Source: Roseivivax halodurans JCM 10272 | GTDB lineage: Bacteria; Pseudomonadota; Alphaproteobacteria; Rhodobacterales; Rhodobacteraceae | Direction: 5' to 3' | Length of the DNA: 64,000 nt | Assembly: GCF_000521785.1 (NCBI RefSeq) | Contig: NZ_JALZ01000010.1 | Location: forward strand, 62,001 to 126,000 | In this document: positions 1 through 8,672 of the stretch, piece after piece | Layout of the letters: each line of letters begins with the position of its first letter | Numbering within the stretch: the first letter of the stretch is position 1 | Made by a program: the position numbers and the translations under genes | Notes under the pieces: generated by a model | What the model was told of the DNA's origin: nothing | The model's input: only the letters and a program-made list of their open reading frames with translations | Databases searched by the model: none

Positions 1-663
1 ACCGATCCGCAGCTCGTTCGCGCCGGCCTGCACACGATGACGGTGGGCGCCATCGCGGCGGCGGTGACGGTCGCGGGCGGTGTCTTCATGGTCTACGGCG
101 TGCGCCTCTCGGGGCGGCGGCTGCCGCGTCTGCTGATGCCGATCACCTCGATCGGCTATGCCGCGCCGGGGGCGGTGCTTGGCGTCGGCATCCTGATCCC
201 GCTCGCGGCCATCGACAACGCGGTCGCGGACGCGATCGAGAACGCCACCGGGGTCGATATCGGTCTCGTGATGACGGGATCTGCCTTCGCGCTGGTGCTC
301 GCCTATTTTGTGCGGTTCTTCGCCATCGCCCAGGGTGCGGCGGACGCGGCGATGGGGCGGGTATCGCCGAACCTGCCGCTCGCCGCGCGCTCGCTCGGAC
401 GCAGCGAGGGGCAGGTCCTCGGCGCGGTCTATTACCCGCTCATCCGCTCGAGCGTCGCTTCGGCTCTGCTGCTCGTCTTCGTCGATTGCGTGAAGGAACT
501 GCCCGCGACGCTTCTCCTGCGGCCGTTCAACTACGAGACGCTGGCGACCCGGGTGCACCAGCAGGCCAGCCTCGAGAATCTCGGCGGCGCGGCCCCGGCG
601 GCGGTGCTGGTAATCTTGGTCGGGCTGATCGCGGTGGGGATGCTGGCGCGGGCGAACCGCTAA
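1..663 (+). CDS. ABC transporter permease, Fe3+ (FbpB/SfuB-like) type, 3' part
   Basis: The frame is open from base 1, so this is the C-terminal ~220 residues of a longer inner-membrane permease whose start lies outside the window. Several hydrophobic segments are visible. The cytoplasmic EAA loop that contacts the ATPase is recognisable near base 385-450 (AARSLGRSEGQVLGA, followed by YYPLIRSS). The end (VKELPATLLLRPF, then TLATRVHQQAS) is typical of two-domain ferric iron permeases. The family moves substrate delivered by a periplasmic binding protein. Ferric iron is the usual annotation, but the substrate cannot be read from this part. It ends 5 bases from the convergent ftsB-like gene. Confidence 0.85.
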   Translation, partial: TDPQLVRAGLHTMTVGAIAAAVTVAGGVFMVYGVRLSGRRLPRLLMPITSIGYAAPGAVLGVGILIPLAAIDNAVADAIENATGVDIGLVMTGSAFALVLAYFVRFFAIAQGAADAAMGRVSPNLPLAARSLGRSEGQVLGAVYYPLIRSSVASALLLVFVDCVKELPATLLLRPFNYETLATRVHQQASLENLGGAAPAAVLVILVGLIAVGMLARANR

Positions 664-667
664 GCGC

Positions 668-970
668 TCAGCGCACCACTACTTCGTTCGAGCGGATCAG
701 CCCCAGCACGTCGCGCGCCTGTTCGTCGAGAAGGTCGAGATCGAGGTAATCGTCCGAGAGGCGTTTGGTGAGGTTCTCCATCCGTGCGACGTCGGCCTCG
801 AGCGAGGCGAGCTCCTCGCGGAGCACGCGGGTCTCGACCTCGATCTCGGCGCGGCGGAAGAGACCGTAATCTCCCTGCACGGCGGCGAAGGTGAAGTAGC
901 CGCCGACCACAAGGGAGCCGGAGAAGAAGATAAGCGCCCCGATGGCGGGGCGGGACTTGCGATTGCTCAT
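668..970 (-). CDS. FtsB/DivIC-family septum formation initiator
   Basis: A 100-residue protein with a short basic N-terminus, one membrane-spanning segment (about residues 10-30) and then a coiled coil (RAEIEVETRVLREELASLEA and following). This is the layout and length of FtsB/DivIC proteins, bitopic members of the FtsQLB cell-division complex. The C-terminal DEQARDVLGLI resembles the conserved end of the family. It lies 93 bases downstream of pgk on the same strand, an arrangement I associate with Rhodobacterales. The start gives a sensible short cytoplasmic tail. Sequence conservation in this family is low, so the assignment rests on architecture and neighbourhood. Confidence 0.8.
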   Translation of the reverse strand: MSNRKSRPAIGALIFFSGSLVVGGYFTFAAVQGDYGLFRRAEIEVETRVLREELASLEADVARMENLTKRLSDDYLDLDLLDEQARDVLGLIRSNEVVVR

Positions 971-997
971 GGCTCTGCCTCGATCGCGCCTCTGGCA

Positions 998-1034
998 CCG
1001 GGCGCTTGTGGCGTGACCATGCCACAGCGCCCGG
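998..1034 (-). other. Intercistronic hairpin between pgk and the ftsB-like gene
   Basis: Bases 998-1005 plus 1007-1012 pair perfectly with 1021-1034 (14 bp, one bulged T at 1006, 8-base loop). It lies after the pgk stop and before the ftsB-like start. No T tract follows on the minus strand, so it is not a classical intrinsic terminator. It could stabilise the pgk end of the message or partly attenuate read-through. Confidence 0.45.
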
Positions 1035-1063
1035 CGCTTGGGAATCCCTTGCGCGAGGGGGTG

Positions 1064-2257
1064 TTACCCGAGCGCCGCAACCCCCGGCAGGTCCTTGCCC
1101 TCCATCCATTCGAGGAAGGCGCCGCCCGCCGTCGAGACATAGGTGAAGTGATCGGACGCGTCCGCCTTGTTGAGCGCCGCGACGGTGTCACCGCCGCCCG
1201 CGACGGAGATCAGCTTGCCCGCCTTCGTGAGTTCCGCGGCATATCCCGCGGCGGCGTTGGTCGCCTCGTCGAACGGCTTGATCTCGAAGGCGCCGAGCGG
1301 GCCGTTCCAGATCAGCGTCTCGGACCGGTCCAGCACCTCCTTGATATGGGCGACGCTGTCGGGTCCGGTGTCGAGGATCATCGCGTCGGACGGCACGTCC
1401 TCGGTCTTGACGATCTGGTGCGGCGCGCCCGCCTCGAAGCGGTGCGCGACCACCACGTCGCGCGGCAGCAGGATCTCGCAGCCGGCCTCGGCCGCCTTTT
1501 CCGCGATCTCGGAGGCGGTGCCGGTCATGTCGTGCTCGCAGAGCGACTTGCCCACGTCGAGGCCCTGCGCGGCGAGGAAGGTGTTCGCCATGCCGCCGCC
1601 GATCACCAGCGTGTCGACGCGGGTGACGAGATTCGACAGAAGGTCGAGCTTGGTCGACACCTTCGCGCCGCCGACCACGGCGACCGCCGGTCGCTTGGGC
1701 TCCCCGAGCGCCTTTTCGAGGGCCGAGAGCTCCGCTTCCATCAGCCGGCCCGCGCAGGAGGGCAGCTTGCGGGCCAGCGCTTCCGTAGAGGCATGCGCCC
1801 GGTGCGCCGCCGAAAACGCGTCGTTGCAGTAGATGTCGCCGAGTTCCGCCATCTCGGAGGCGAGAGCGTCGTCGTTCTTCTCCTCCCCGGGATGGAAGCG
1901 GGTGTTCTCGAGCAGAACGACCTCGCCGTCGCCCATCGCCTCGATCGCGCTCTGCGCCGAGGGGCCGCGGCAATCGGCGGCGAATACGACGCGGGTGCCG
2001 AAGGCCTCCTCGAGTGCGGGGATCAGCGGCTGGAGGCTCATCTCAGGCACGCGTTCGCCCTTGGGGCGGCCGAAATGGGCCAGCAGGATCGGCTTGCCGC
2101 CCTTCGACAGGATGTCCTTGATCGTCGGAACCACGCGCTCGATCCGGGTCGCGTCGGTCACGCGGCCGTCCTCGACCGGCACGTTGATGTCCACGCGGGT
2201 CAGCACGCGCTTGCCTGCCAGATCCATGTCGTCGAGCGTCTTCCACGCCATATTCAT
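1064..2257 (-). CDS. pgk: Phosphoglycerate kinase
   Basis: A full-length 397-residue phosphoglycerate kinase, matching the usual bacterial length. It catalyses ATP-forming transfer of phosphate from 1,3-bisphosphoglycerate to ADP in glycolysis (reversed in gluconeogenesis). The substrate-binding RVDINVP is at residues 21-27, [10 protein letters not shown] and the [12 protein letters not shown] stretch follow in the N-domain, and the nucleotide-domain [10 protein letters not shown] is near residue 354. The next gene downstream is the ftsB-like gene. The divergent cyclophilin begins 126 bases away, so the two probably share a promoter region. Confidence 0.98.
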   Translation of the reverse strand: MNMAWKTLDDMDLAGKRVLTRVDINVPVEDGRVTDATRIERVVPTIKDILSKGGKPILLAHFGRPKGERVPEMSLQPLIPALEEAFGTRVVFAADCRGPSAQSAIEAMGDGEVVLLENTRFHPGEEKNDDALASEMAELGDIYCNDAFSAAHRAHASTEALARKLPSCAGRLMEAELSALEKALGEPKRPAVAVVGGAKVSTKLDLLSNLVTRVDTLVIGGGMANTFLAAQGLDVGKSLCEHDMTGTASEIAEKAAEAGCEILLPRDVVVAHRFEAGAPHQIVKTEDVPSDAMILDTGPDSVAHIKEVLDRSETLIWNGPLGAFEIKPFDEATNAAAGYAAELTKAGKLISVAGGGDTVAALNKADASDHFTYVSTAGGAFLEWMEGKDLPGVAALG

Positions 2258-2382
2258 CTCCTGCGTTCCCGTTTCGGCATTTGCATGGCCCGCTGCGGGG
2301 CCGTCGTCAACAAACCCTGCCTTGTGGTGCCGCGTTCCCGCCTCTACCTAGGGCGGGACTTTATGACAGAGGGAGAGCCGCC

Positions 2383-2889
2383 ATGGCGGAGATCAAGGAC
2401 CCCGAGAACACCATCCTGATGGAGCTGAAGGACGGCACCGTCGTCATCGAGCTTCTGCCGGACGTCGCGCCGCAGCACAGCGAGCGCATGAAGGATCTCG
2501 CGCGGAGCGGCGCCTACGACAACGTCGCCTTCCACCGCGTGATCGACGGCTTCATGGCGCAGACCGGTGACGTCGCGCACGGCAACATGGAAAACGACTT
2601 CAACCTGCGGCGCGCAGGGACGGGCGGCTCGGCGATGCCGGACCTGCCGGCGGAATTCTCGAAGCTGCCGCACGACCGCGGCACGCTCGGCGCGGCGCGC
2701 AGCCAGAACCCCAATTCGGCGAATTCGCAGTTCTTCATCAGCTTCAAGGACAACCACTTCCTGAACGGCCAGTACACCGTCTACGGCCGCGTCATCGAGG
2801 GGATGGAGCATGTCGACGCGATCACCCGCGGCGAGCCGCCGGAGAATCCCGACCGCATGATCAGCGTGAAGGTCGCCGCCGATGCGTAA
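2383..2889 (+). CDS. Peptidyl-prolyl cis-trans isomerase (cyclophilin), cytoplasmic
   Basis: A 168-residue cyclophilin without a signal peptide, which would accelerate proline isomerisation in the cytoplasm. FHRVIDGFMAQTGD (residues 50-63) carries the catalytic arginine, and NSQFFISF and the closing VYGRVIEGM region are also present. The chosen ATG follows GGGAGAG at a good distance. An in-frame upstream ATG at 2281 would add 34 unlikely residues. The stop overlaps the start of a second, exported cyclophilin by 8 bases, implying co-translation. Confidence 0.93.
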   Translation: MAEIKDPENTILMELKDGTVVIELLPDVAPQHSERMKDLARSGAYDNVAFHRVIDGFMAQTGDVAHGNMENDFNLRRAGTGGSAMPDLPAEFSKLPHDRGTLGAARSQNPNSANSQFFISFKDNHFLNGQYTVYGRVIEGMEHVDAITRGEPPENPDRMISVKVAADA

Positions 2890-3433
2890 CTTGGTCGTCG
2901 CAGGCCTGATCGTGGCGGCCGGACCCGCCGCCGCGACGGGCATCGAGATCGACGTCGCGGGCGAGGGCGCAAACGGCACCATCGCCATCGACCTCTTCGA
3001 GGACGTCGCCCCCGAGCATGTCGAGCGGATCACCACGCTCGCCCAGGACGGCGCCTACGACAACGTGGTCTTCCACCGGGTGATCGACGGCTTCATGGCC
3101 CAGACCGGCGACGTCGAGTTCGGAAAGGCCGGCGGCGACATGCGCATGGCCGGACGCGGCGGATCGGACAAGCCGGACCTGCCGGCCGAGTTCTCGGACC
3201 GGTCCTTCGAGACCGGCACCGTGGGCATGGCCCGCTCGCAATCGCCCGACAGCGCCAATTCGCAGTTCTTCATCATGCTCGCGCCCGCACCGCATCTCGA
3301 CGGCAGCTACACCGTCGTGGGAGAGGTGACCGGCGGGCAGGACGTGGTCGACGCGATCAAGCGCGGCACCGGGCAGAACGGCGCGATCGTCGGCCAGCCG
3401 GACGTCATGGAAGCGGTGCGCGTCACCGAGTGA
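2882..3433 (+). CDS. Peptidyl-prolyl cis-trans isomerase (cyclophilin), probably periplasmic
   Basis: A 183-residue cyclophilin paralogue with an N-terminal signal peptide (MRNLVVAGLIVAAGPAAA, cleavage near residue 18-19), so it should act in the periplasm on exported proteins. The active-site block FHRVIDGFMAQTGD recurs at residues 64-77 and NSQFFIML follows. It overlaps the upstream cyclophilin by 8 bases, giving a cytoplasmic and a secreted isomerase from one message. Its last 11 bases overlap the 3' end of the convergent GNAT gene. Confidence 0.92.
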   Translation: MRNLVVAGLIVAAGPAAATGIEIDVAGEGANGTIAIDLFEDVAPEHVERITTLAQDGAYDNVVFHRVIDGFMAQTGDVEFGKAGGDMRMAGRGGSDKPDLPAEFSDRSFETGTVGMARSQSPDSANSQFFIMLAPAPHLDGSYTVVGEVTGGQDVVDAIKRGTGQNGAIVGQPDVMEAVRVTE

Positions 3434-4316
3434 GGCGCGCCGGGGCAGGGGAGCCCGGCTCGCCCTGCGGCCACGCCCAGGCCGGTGGCGCCCTCCGCGC
3501 CATCGGCGCCAGCACCGGATGGTGGAGCCAGGTGCCGCCGAGGCGCACAGGCTCGGCCCCGGTGCCGAGCTTGAACGCGGCAAGCCCCCCGGCGGTCTTC
3601 GTCTCGATCGTTCCAAGGTCGAGCCTGTCGTAGCCTTGCTCCGCCGCCCAGCACATCGCCTCCCAGAGAAGCGCGTTCATGGCGTGCGTCCTGCGACCCT
3701 CCGGCAAGGACACCGCGACCTGCCATGTCGCGGTGCTGCCGTGCAGCAGCACGACCGCGCCCGCGAGGGTCGCTCCCTCCCCATGGGCCACGAAAAGCCG
3801 CGCCGCCCCGGCGCTGGTCTCGGCCCAGGCGGCGCAAAGGCTCGCAGGCCAGCCGCGATAGCCGCGGCGCTGTGCCTGTTCGGCCTCCGCTGCAAGCAAC
3901 CAGTGCCGGGGATCTGCGGGCAGCGCACTTGCCTTCACCGTGACCCCCGCGCGCTGCGCCGCATTGAGCCGGTTGCGCCATTTCTGCCTGAGGCGCGCGC
4001 GCATCTGCGCCTCGGGGCCGAGCGGCAGGGTGGCGAGGGTCGCCGGCGTCAGGATCGGCCAGAATCCCGCCCGCCAGAGATCCGCATCGCGTCCTTCCTC
4101 TGCGTTGAGAAGAAGCGGTCCCGGACGCGCCGCCGCGGCGAGCCATCCTGTGCCGGCAGGCGCGCGCGAGATGAGCCGCACGGGCCCGAAGAGGGGCAGG
4201 CGCCGCCGCTGCTCGATCCAGCACGTGCCGCAGGGCGCGCGGCCCCGCTCCACCGGCCAGCCGAGAGCCCGTGCGGCGTGAAAGAATTCGTCCGATTGTT
4301 GCAGGGCGCGAGACAT
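3423..4316 (-). CDS. GNAT/FemAB-fold acetyltransferase
   Basis: A 297-residue protein. The C-terminal half (about residues 110-270) reads as a GNAT or FemAB-like acyltransferase: a basic helix MRARLRQKWRNRLNAAQRAG, a strand ending LVGA-like in TLAGAVVLLHG, then the A-N-LLWEAMCWAAEQGYDRLDLG stretch and AAFKLGTGAEPVRLGGTW near the end. The pattern resembles FemAB-type proteins that act on lipid- or peptide-linked amines. The substrate is unknown. It converges on the second cyclophilin with an 11-base 3' overlap. Confidence 0.7.
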   Translation of the reverse strand: MSRALQQSDEFFHAARALGWPVERGRAPCGTCWIEQRRRLPLFGPVRLISRAPAGTGWLAAAARPGPLLLNAEEGRDADLWRAGFWPILTPATLATLPLGPEAQMRARLRQKWRNRLNAAQRAGVTVKASALPADPRHWLLAAEAEQAQRRGYRGWPASLCAAWAETSAGAARLFVAHGEGATLAGAVVLLHGSTATWQVAVSLPEGRRTHAMNALLWEAMCWAAEQGYDRLDLGTIETKTAGGLAAFKLGTGAEPVRLGGTWLHHPVLAPMARRAPPAWAWPQGEPGSPAPARLTR

Positions 4317-4364
4317 GGTCCCGATTGACCGATCGGAAACCTAAAACCGAGTAAACTTCGGCGA

Positions 4365-4493
4365 ATGAGGCAGACGATTCCTCCACCCCGTCCGACACGC
4401 GCTGCAGCTCTCCTCGCCGCGATGCTGCTATCGCTGCCCTTCGCCCTGATCGCGCTCGGGGAGCTGGCCTGGTGGCTGCTCGCGGGCGGCTGA
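4365..4493 (+). CDS. Putative 42-residue single-pass membrane protein
   Basis: An ATG-to-TGA frame of 42 residues with a basic, proline-rich head (MRQTIPPPRPTR) and a hydrophobic segment of about 24 residues (from AAALLAAMLLSLPFALIAL) ending in LAWWLLAGG. A positively charged head followed by one clean membrane helix argues for a real microprotein. There is no strong ribosome-binding site, and I know no homologue. It is divergent from the GNAT gene and its stop codon sits in the loop of a hairpin. Confidence 0.4.
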   Translation: MRQTIPPPRPTRAAALLAAMLLSLPFALIALGELAWWLLAGG

Positions 4494-4502
4494 CCGCCCG
4501 CG
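4481..4502. other. Perfect hairpin between the 42-residue ORF and tyrS
   Basis: CGCGGGCGG (4481-4489) pairs with CCGCCCGCG (4494-4502) around a CTGA tetraloop that contains the stop codon of the small ORF. It lies 6 bases beyond the tyrS stop, so it could mark the 3' end of both convergent transcripts. No T run follows on either strand, so termination by this hairpin alone is uncertain. Confidence 0.45.
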
Positions 4503-4508
4503 AACCGA

Positions 4509-5762
4509 TTACTCCGCGAGCTTGACGAGCGCGTGCCGCTTCTTGCCTGCCGAGAGCTTCACCGGCGATTGCAGCGCGCCGGCGTCGAGCATGAGCCCGG
4601 GATCGGTCAGCGCCTCGTCGCCCATCCGCGCGCCGTTGTCCGAAATGAGCCGCTTGGCCTCCTTGCCGGACTTCGCGAGCCCCGAGCGCACCAAGACCTG
4701 CACGATCGAGATGCCACCCGCGACCTCGTCCCGGCTGAGCTCGACCGTGGGAAGATCGTCCCCAGCGCCGCCCTTCTCGAAGACCTCGCGCGCGGTCGCC
4801 TGCGCAGCCTCGGCCGCCTCCCGCCCGTGGCAGAGCGCCGTGACCTCATTCGCGAGCACGGCCTTGGCCTCGTTGATCTCGGCCCCGCCGAGCGCGCCCA
4901 GCCGCTCGCATTCCTCGACCGGGAGCTCGGTATAGAGCTTGAGGAACCGGCCCACATCCGCGTCGGTCGTGTTGCGCCAGAACTGCCAGAACTCGTAGGG
5001 GCTCAGCATGTCGGAGTTGAGCCACACGGCCCCGCCCGCGGACTTGCCCATCTTGCGCCCGTCCGAGGTGGTCAGGAGCGGCGAGGTCAGACCGAAGATC
5101 TCTGCGTCGAGAACCCGGCGGGTCAGGTCGATGCCGTTGACGATGTTGCCCCATTGGTCGGATCCGCCCATCTGCAGCACGCAGGAATAGCGGCGGTTGA
5201 GCTCGAGGAAGTCGTAGGCCTGCAGGATCATGTAGTTGAACTCGAGGAACGACAGCGACTGCTCCCGGTCGAGCCGCGACTTCACGCTCTCGAAGCTCAG
5301 CATCCGGTTCACGCTGAAATGCCGCCCGATGTCGCGCAGGAACTCGAGGTAGTTGAGCCCGTCCAGCCACTCGGCGTTGTCGAGCATCAGCGCGCCGTTC
5401 TCGCCCTTCTCGTAGGTCAGGTACTTGGCGAAGACCTGTTTCATGCCCTCGATGTTCTCGGCGATCTGGTCGGGCCCGAGCAGCGGGCGCTCGTCCGAGC
5501 GGAAGGACGGATCGCCCACCTTGGTGGTGCCGCCGCCCATGAGCGTGATCGGCTTGTGGCCGCATTTCTGAAACCAGCGCAGCATCATCACGTTCAGAAG
5601 ATGCCCGACATGCAGCGACTTGGCGGTCGCGTCGTAGCCGATATAGGCGGTGACCATCCCGGCGGAGAGCGCCTCGTCGAGCCCCTGATAATCGGTGCAA
5701 TCGGCGAGATAGCCGCGCTCCATCATCACGCGCATGAAATCCGATTTGGGATGGTAGGTCAT
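4509..5762 (-). CDS. tyrS: Tyrosyl-tRNA synthetase
   Basis: A 417-residue class I aminoacyl-tRNA synthetase that charges tRNA-Tyr. The HIGH-like HVGH is at residues 51-54 and the KMSKS-like KMGKS at 237-241. [11 protein letters not shown] of the tyrosine pocket precedes it. The C-terminal part (from about 350, [14 protein letters not shown] and [15 protein letters not shown]) is the S4-like RNA-binding domain. The start at MTYHPKSDF matches the family. A further upstream ATG at 5822 would add 20 residues reading through the shared intergenic region. anmK is divergent 90 bases away. Confidence 0.97.
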   Translation of the reverse strand: MTYHPKSDFMRVMMERGYLADCTDYQGLDEALSAGMVTAYIGYDATAKSLHVGHLLNVMMLRWFQKCGHKPITLMGGGTTKVGDPSFRSDERPLLGPDQIAENIEGMKQVFAKYLTYEKGENGALMLDNAEWLDGLNYLEFLRDIGRHFSVNRMLSFESVKSRLDREQSLSFLEFNYMILQAYDFLELNRRYSCVLQMGGSDQWGNIVNGIDLTRRVLDAEIFGLTSPLLTTSDGRKMGKSAGGAVWLNSDMLSPYEFWQFWRNTTDADVGRFLKLYTELPVEECERLGALGGAEINEAKAVLANEVTALCHGREAAEAAQATAREVFEKGGAGDDLPTVELSRDEVAGGISIVQVLVRSGLAKSGKEAKRLISDNGARMGDEALTDPGLMLDAGALQSPVKLSAGKKRHALVKLAE

Positions 5763-5851
5763 CGCTGAACCCTCGCGAAGTGGTGGTCTCGCGGCTATAA
5801 AGCGGCAAACGGCAACATCCAATCCCGGTTTTCACGGCAAGGCAGGCACAC

Positions 5852-6970
5852 ATGAGCAGGAACGAAGCGATCTGGGCGCTCGGCGCGATGTCGGGCACGT
5901 CGCTCGACGGCGTCGACGCGGCGATGGTGCTGACCGACGGCGAGACGGTGTTCGAGACCGGCGCGTCGGATTACCGGTCCTATGCGCCGGACGAGACGGC
6001 CATCTTGCGCGCCGCGCTCGGCCGCTGGCCGGGCGACGATCTCGACGCTGCGGCGGAGGTCGTGCATCGCGTCCATCTCGATGTGCTCTCGAGTTTCGAG
6101 GGCGCGGAGCTCGTGGGCTTTCACGGCCAGACGCTCGCGCACGAGCCGCGCGGGCGGGGCACGCACCAGCTCGGAGATGGAGCGGCCCTCGCGGAGGCGC
6201 TCGGGCTGCCGGTGGTCTGGGATTTCCGCTCGTCGGACGTGCGCTTCGGCGGTGAGGGCGCGCCGCTTGCGCCCTTCTACCACTTCGCCTGCGCCAGATC
6301 CCTCGGCGCGGCCGAACCGCTCGCCTTCCTCAATCTCGGTGGTGTCGGCAACATCACCTGGATCGACCCGTCGAAGGCCCGGCCCGAGGATGAGGGCGCG
6401 CTCCTCGCCTTCGACACCGGGCCCGCGAACGCACCGCTCAACGATCTGATGATGGAGCGAAAGGGTCTTCCCTACGACGAGAACGGCGCACTCTCCGGCG
6501 AGGGCAGCGTCGATGAGGGCGCTCTCGGGCGCTTCCTCGAGGAGAGCTACTTCCGGAAGAGCCCGCCGAAATCCCTCGACCGGGACGATTTCCCGGGGCT
6601 GCGCGACCTCGTGCGCGATTTCGGCGACGCGGATGCGGCGGCGACCGTGACGGCGATGGCGGTGGCGGCGGTGCGGCGTGCCATCGCGCATTGCCCGGCG
6701 CCGCCCTCCCGCCTGCTCGTCTGTGGAGGCGGACGCAAGAACCCGGTGATGATGGCGATGCTCGGAGCTGGTCTAGACTGCCCGGTCGAGCCCGTCGAAG
6801 CGGTCGGTCTCGACGGCGACATGCTCGAGGCGCAGGCCTTCGCCTTTCTCGCGGTGCGGGTCATGCGGGGCCTGCCCACCTCTTGTCCCGCAACGACCGG
6901 CGTCAGCGTCGCGGTGGGAGGGGGAGAGATCAGCCGGCCCGCCGATACCCCGAAGATGCGCCTGGGCTGA
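5852..6970 (+). CDS. anmK: Anhydro-N-acetylmuramic acid kinase
   Basis: A 372-residue enzyme of cell-wall recycling. It hydrolyses the 1,6-anhydro bond and phosphorylates anhydro-MurNAc to MurNAc-6-phosphate. [14 protein letters not shown] at residues 11-24 is the ATP-binding signature, [12 protein letters not shown] and [12 protein letters not shown] are the family blocks, and [11 protein letters not shown] is the C-terminal lobe motif. Length matches the family. It is followed after 22 bases by a copy of the dispersed CAAGAAGAAG element and converges with moaA. Confidence 0.96.
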   Translation: MSRNEAIWALGAMSGTSLDGVDAAMVLTDGETVFETGASDYRSYAPDETAILRAALGRWPGDDLDAAAEVVHRVHLDVLSSFEGAELVGFHGQTLAHEPRGRGTHQLGDGAALAEALGLPVVWDFRSSDVRFGGEGAPLAPFYHFACARSLGAAEPLAFLNLGGVGNITWIDPSKARPEDEGALLAFDTGPANAPLNDLMMERKGLPYDENGALSGEGSVDEGALGRFLEESYFRKSPPKSLDRDDFPGLRDLVRDFGDADAAATVTAMAVAAVRRAIAHCPAPPSRLLVCGGGRKNPVMMAMLGAGLDCPVEPVEAVGLDGDMLEAQAFAFLAVRVMRGLPTSCPATTGVSVAVGGGEISRPADTPKMRLG

Positions 6971-6992
6971 CCGTCGGGCCTGCCTTCGGCGA

Positions 6993-7014
6993 GGATATTT
7001 GGGTCAAGAAGAAG
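6993..7014 (+). repeat. Dispersed intergenic element, copy 1
   Basis: GGATATTT-GGGT-CAAGAAGAAG, 22 bases, immediately after a GC-rich imperfect hairpin (CCTGCC-TTC-GGCGAGG) that follows the anmK stop. It forms the left arm of a perfect 22-bp inverted repeat with copy 2. Consensus over the nine copies in this window: GGA(G)TATTT, four variable bases, CAAGAAGAAG. Confidence 0.85.
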
Positions 7015-7027
7015 CAAATGCGCTTGC

Positions 7028-7049
7028 CTTCTTCTTGACCCAAATATCC
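7028..7049 (-). repeat. Dispersed intergenic element, copy 2 (inverted)
   Basis: The exact reverse complement of copy 1, separated from it by 13 bases. On the minus strand it lies just downstream of the moaA stop, so each of the two convergent genes has its own copy in sense orientation. As RNA the pair would form a 22-bp stem. Confidence 0.85.
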
Positions 7050-7089
7050 CGGGGAGTGTGAGGGTCTGGCCCCTCACGATCGGTCGCTC

Positions 7090-8097
<1,008 letters not shown>

Positions 8098-8173
8098 GTG
8101 TCAAAGCTAGTAATTCCCGACCATCTCGGCAAGGATCGCGGGCAAGACGACTGTCACGACAAAGGTACCACCC

Positions 8174-8665
8174 ATGCAACTTCGCTCCGCCCTCCTTCTC
8201 GGCACCGCCATTTCGCTCGGCGCCTGCACGCAGATGCCCGCGCCCTCCGACACCCGGGGCGCCGACGCGCCGGTCCCTTCCGCGCAGCCCGCGCCGCAAC
8301 AGCCGATCGAAGAGCGGTTTCCTGACGCCAACGCCAACTCGGTCGATGATTTCGACCTGACGACGGAGGCGGAGCGGCAGGAAGCGGCGGCGCCCGCGCC
8401 GATCGGCGGCGAGACGAGCCTCGGCACGACGGTGGCATCGCTCGGCGATCCCGCGTCGCAGGGCTTCTGGCTCGAGACGCCACTGGTCGATGCCGAAACC
8501 GAGGGGCGGGTGGTCTATCCCGAGACCGGCGAGTCGGCGAGCGTGACGCTCCGCCCGATCCCGGGAGAGCCCGGCGCCGGCAGCCGCATCTCGCTGGCGG
8601 CGATGCGCCTCATCGAGGCGCCGCTCACCGACCTGCCGACGCTGGAAGTCTACGCGGGGGGCTGA
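8174..8665 (+). CDS. Putative lipoprotein of unknown function
   Basis: A 163-residue protein with a lipoprotein signal: MQLRSALLLGTAISLGACTQ, lipobox LGAC with Cys18. A proline/alanine-rich acidic linker follows, then a compact C-terminal region ending LPTLEVYAGG. Relatives in Rhodobacteraceae are often labelled D-galactarate dehydratase by mistake. Nothing here resembles a dehydratase. It should sit at the outer or inner membrane facing the periplasm. It is divergent from moaA and nearly abuts convergent glmS. Confidence 0.7.
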   Translation: MQLRSALLLGTAISLGACTQMPAPSDTRGADAPVPSAQPAPQQPIEERFPDANANSVDDFDLTTEAERQEAAAPAPIGGETSLGTTVASLGDPASQGFWLETPLVDAETEGRVVYPETGESASVTLRPIPGEPGAGSRISLAAMRLIEAPLTDLPTLEVYAGG

Positions 8666-8672
8666 CGCCCCC

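Noticed and set aside
2383-3433. Assembly duplication of one cyclophilin gene
   Set aside because: The two copies differ throughout, including the signal peptide and many residues, so they are true paralogues.
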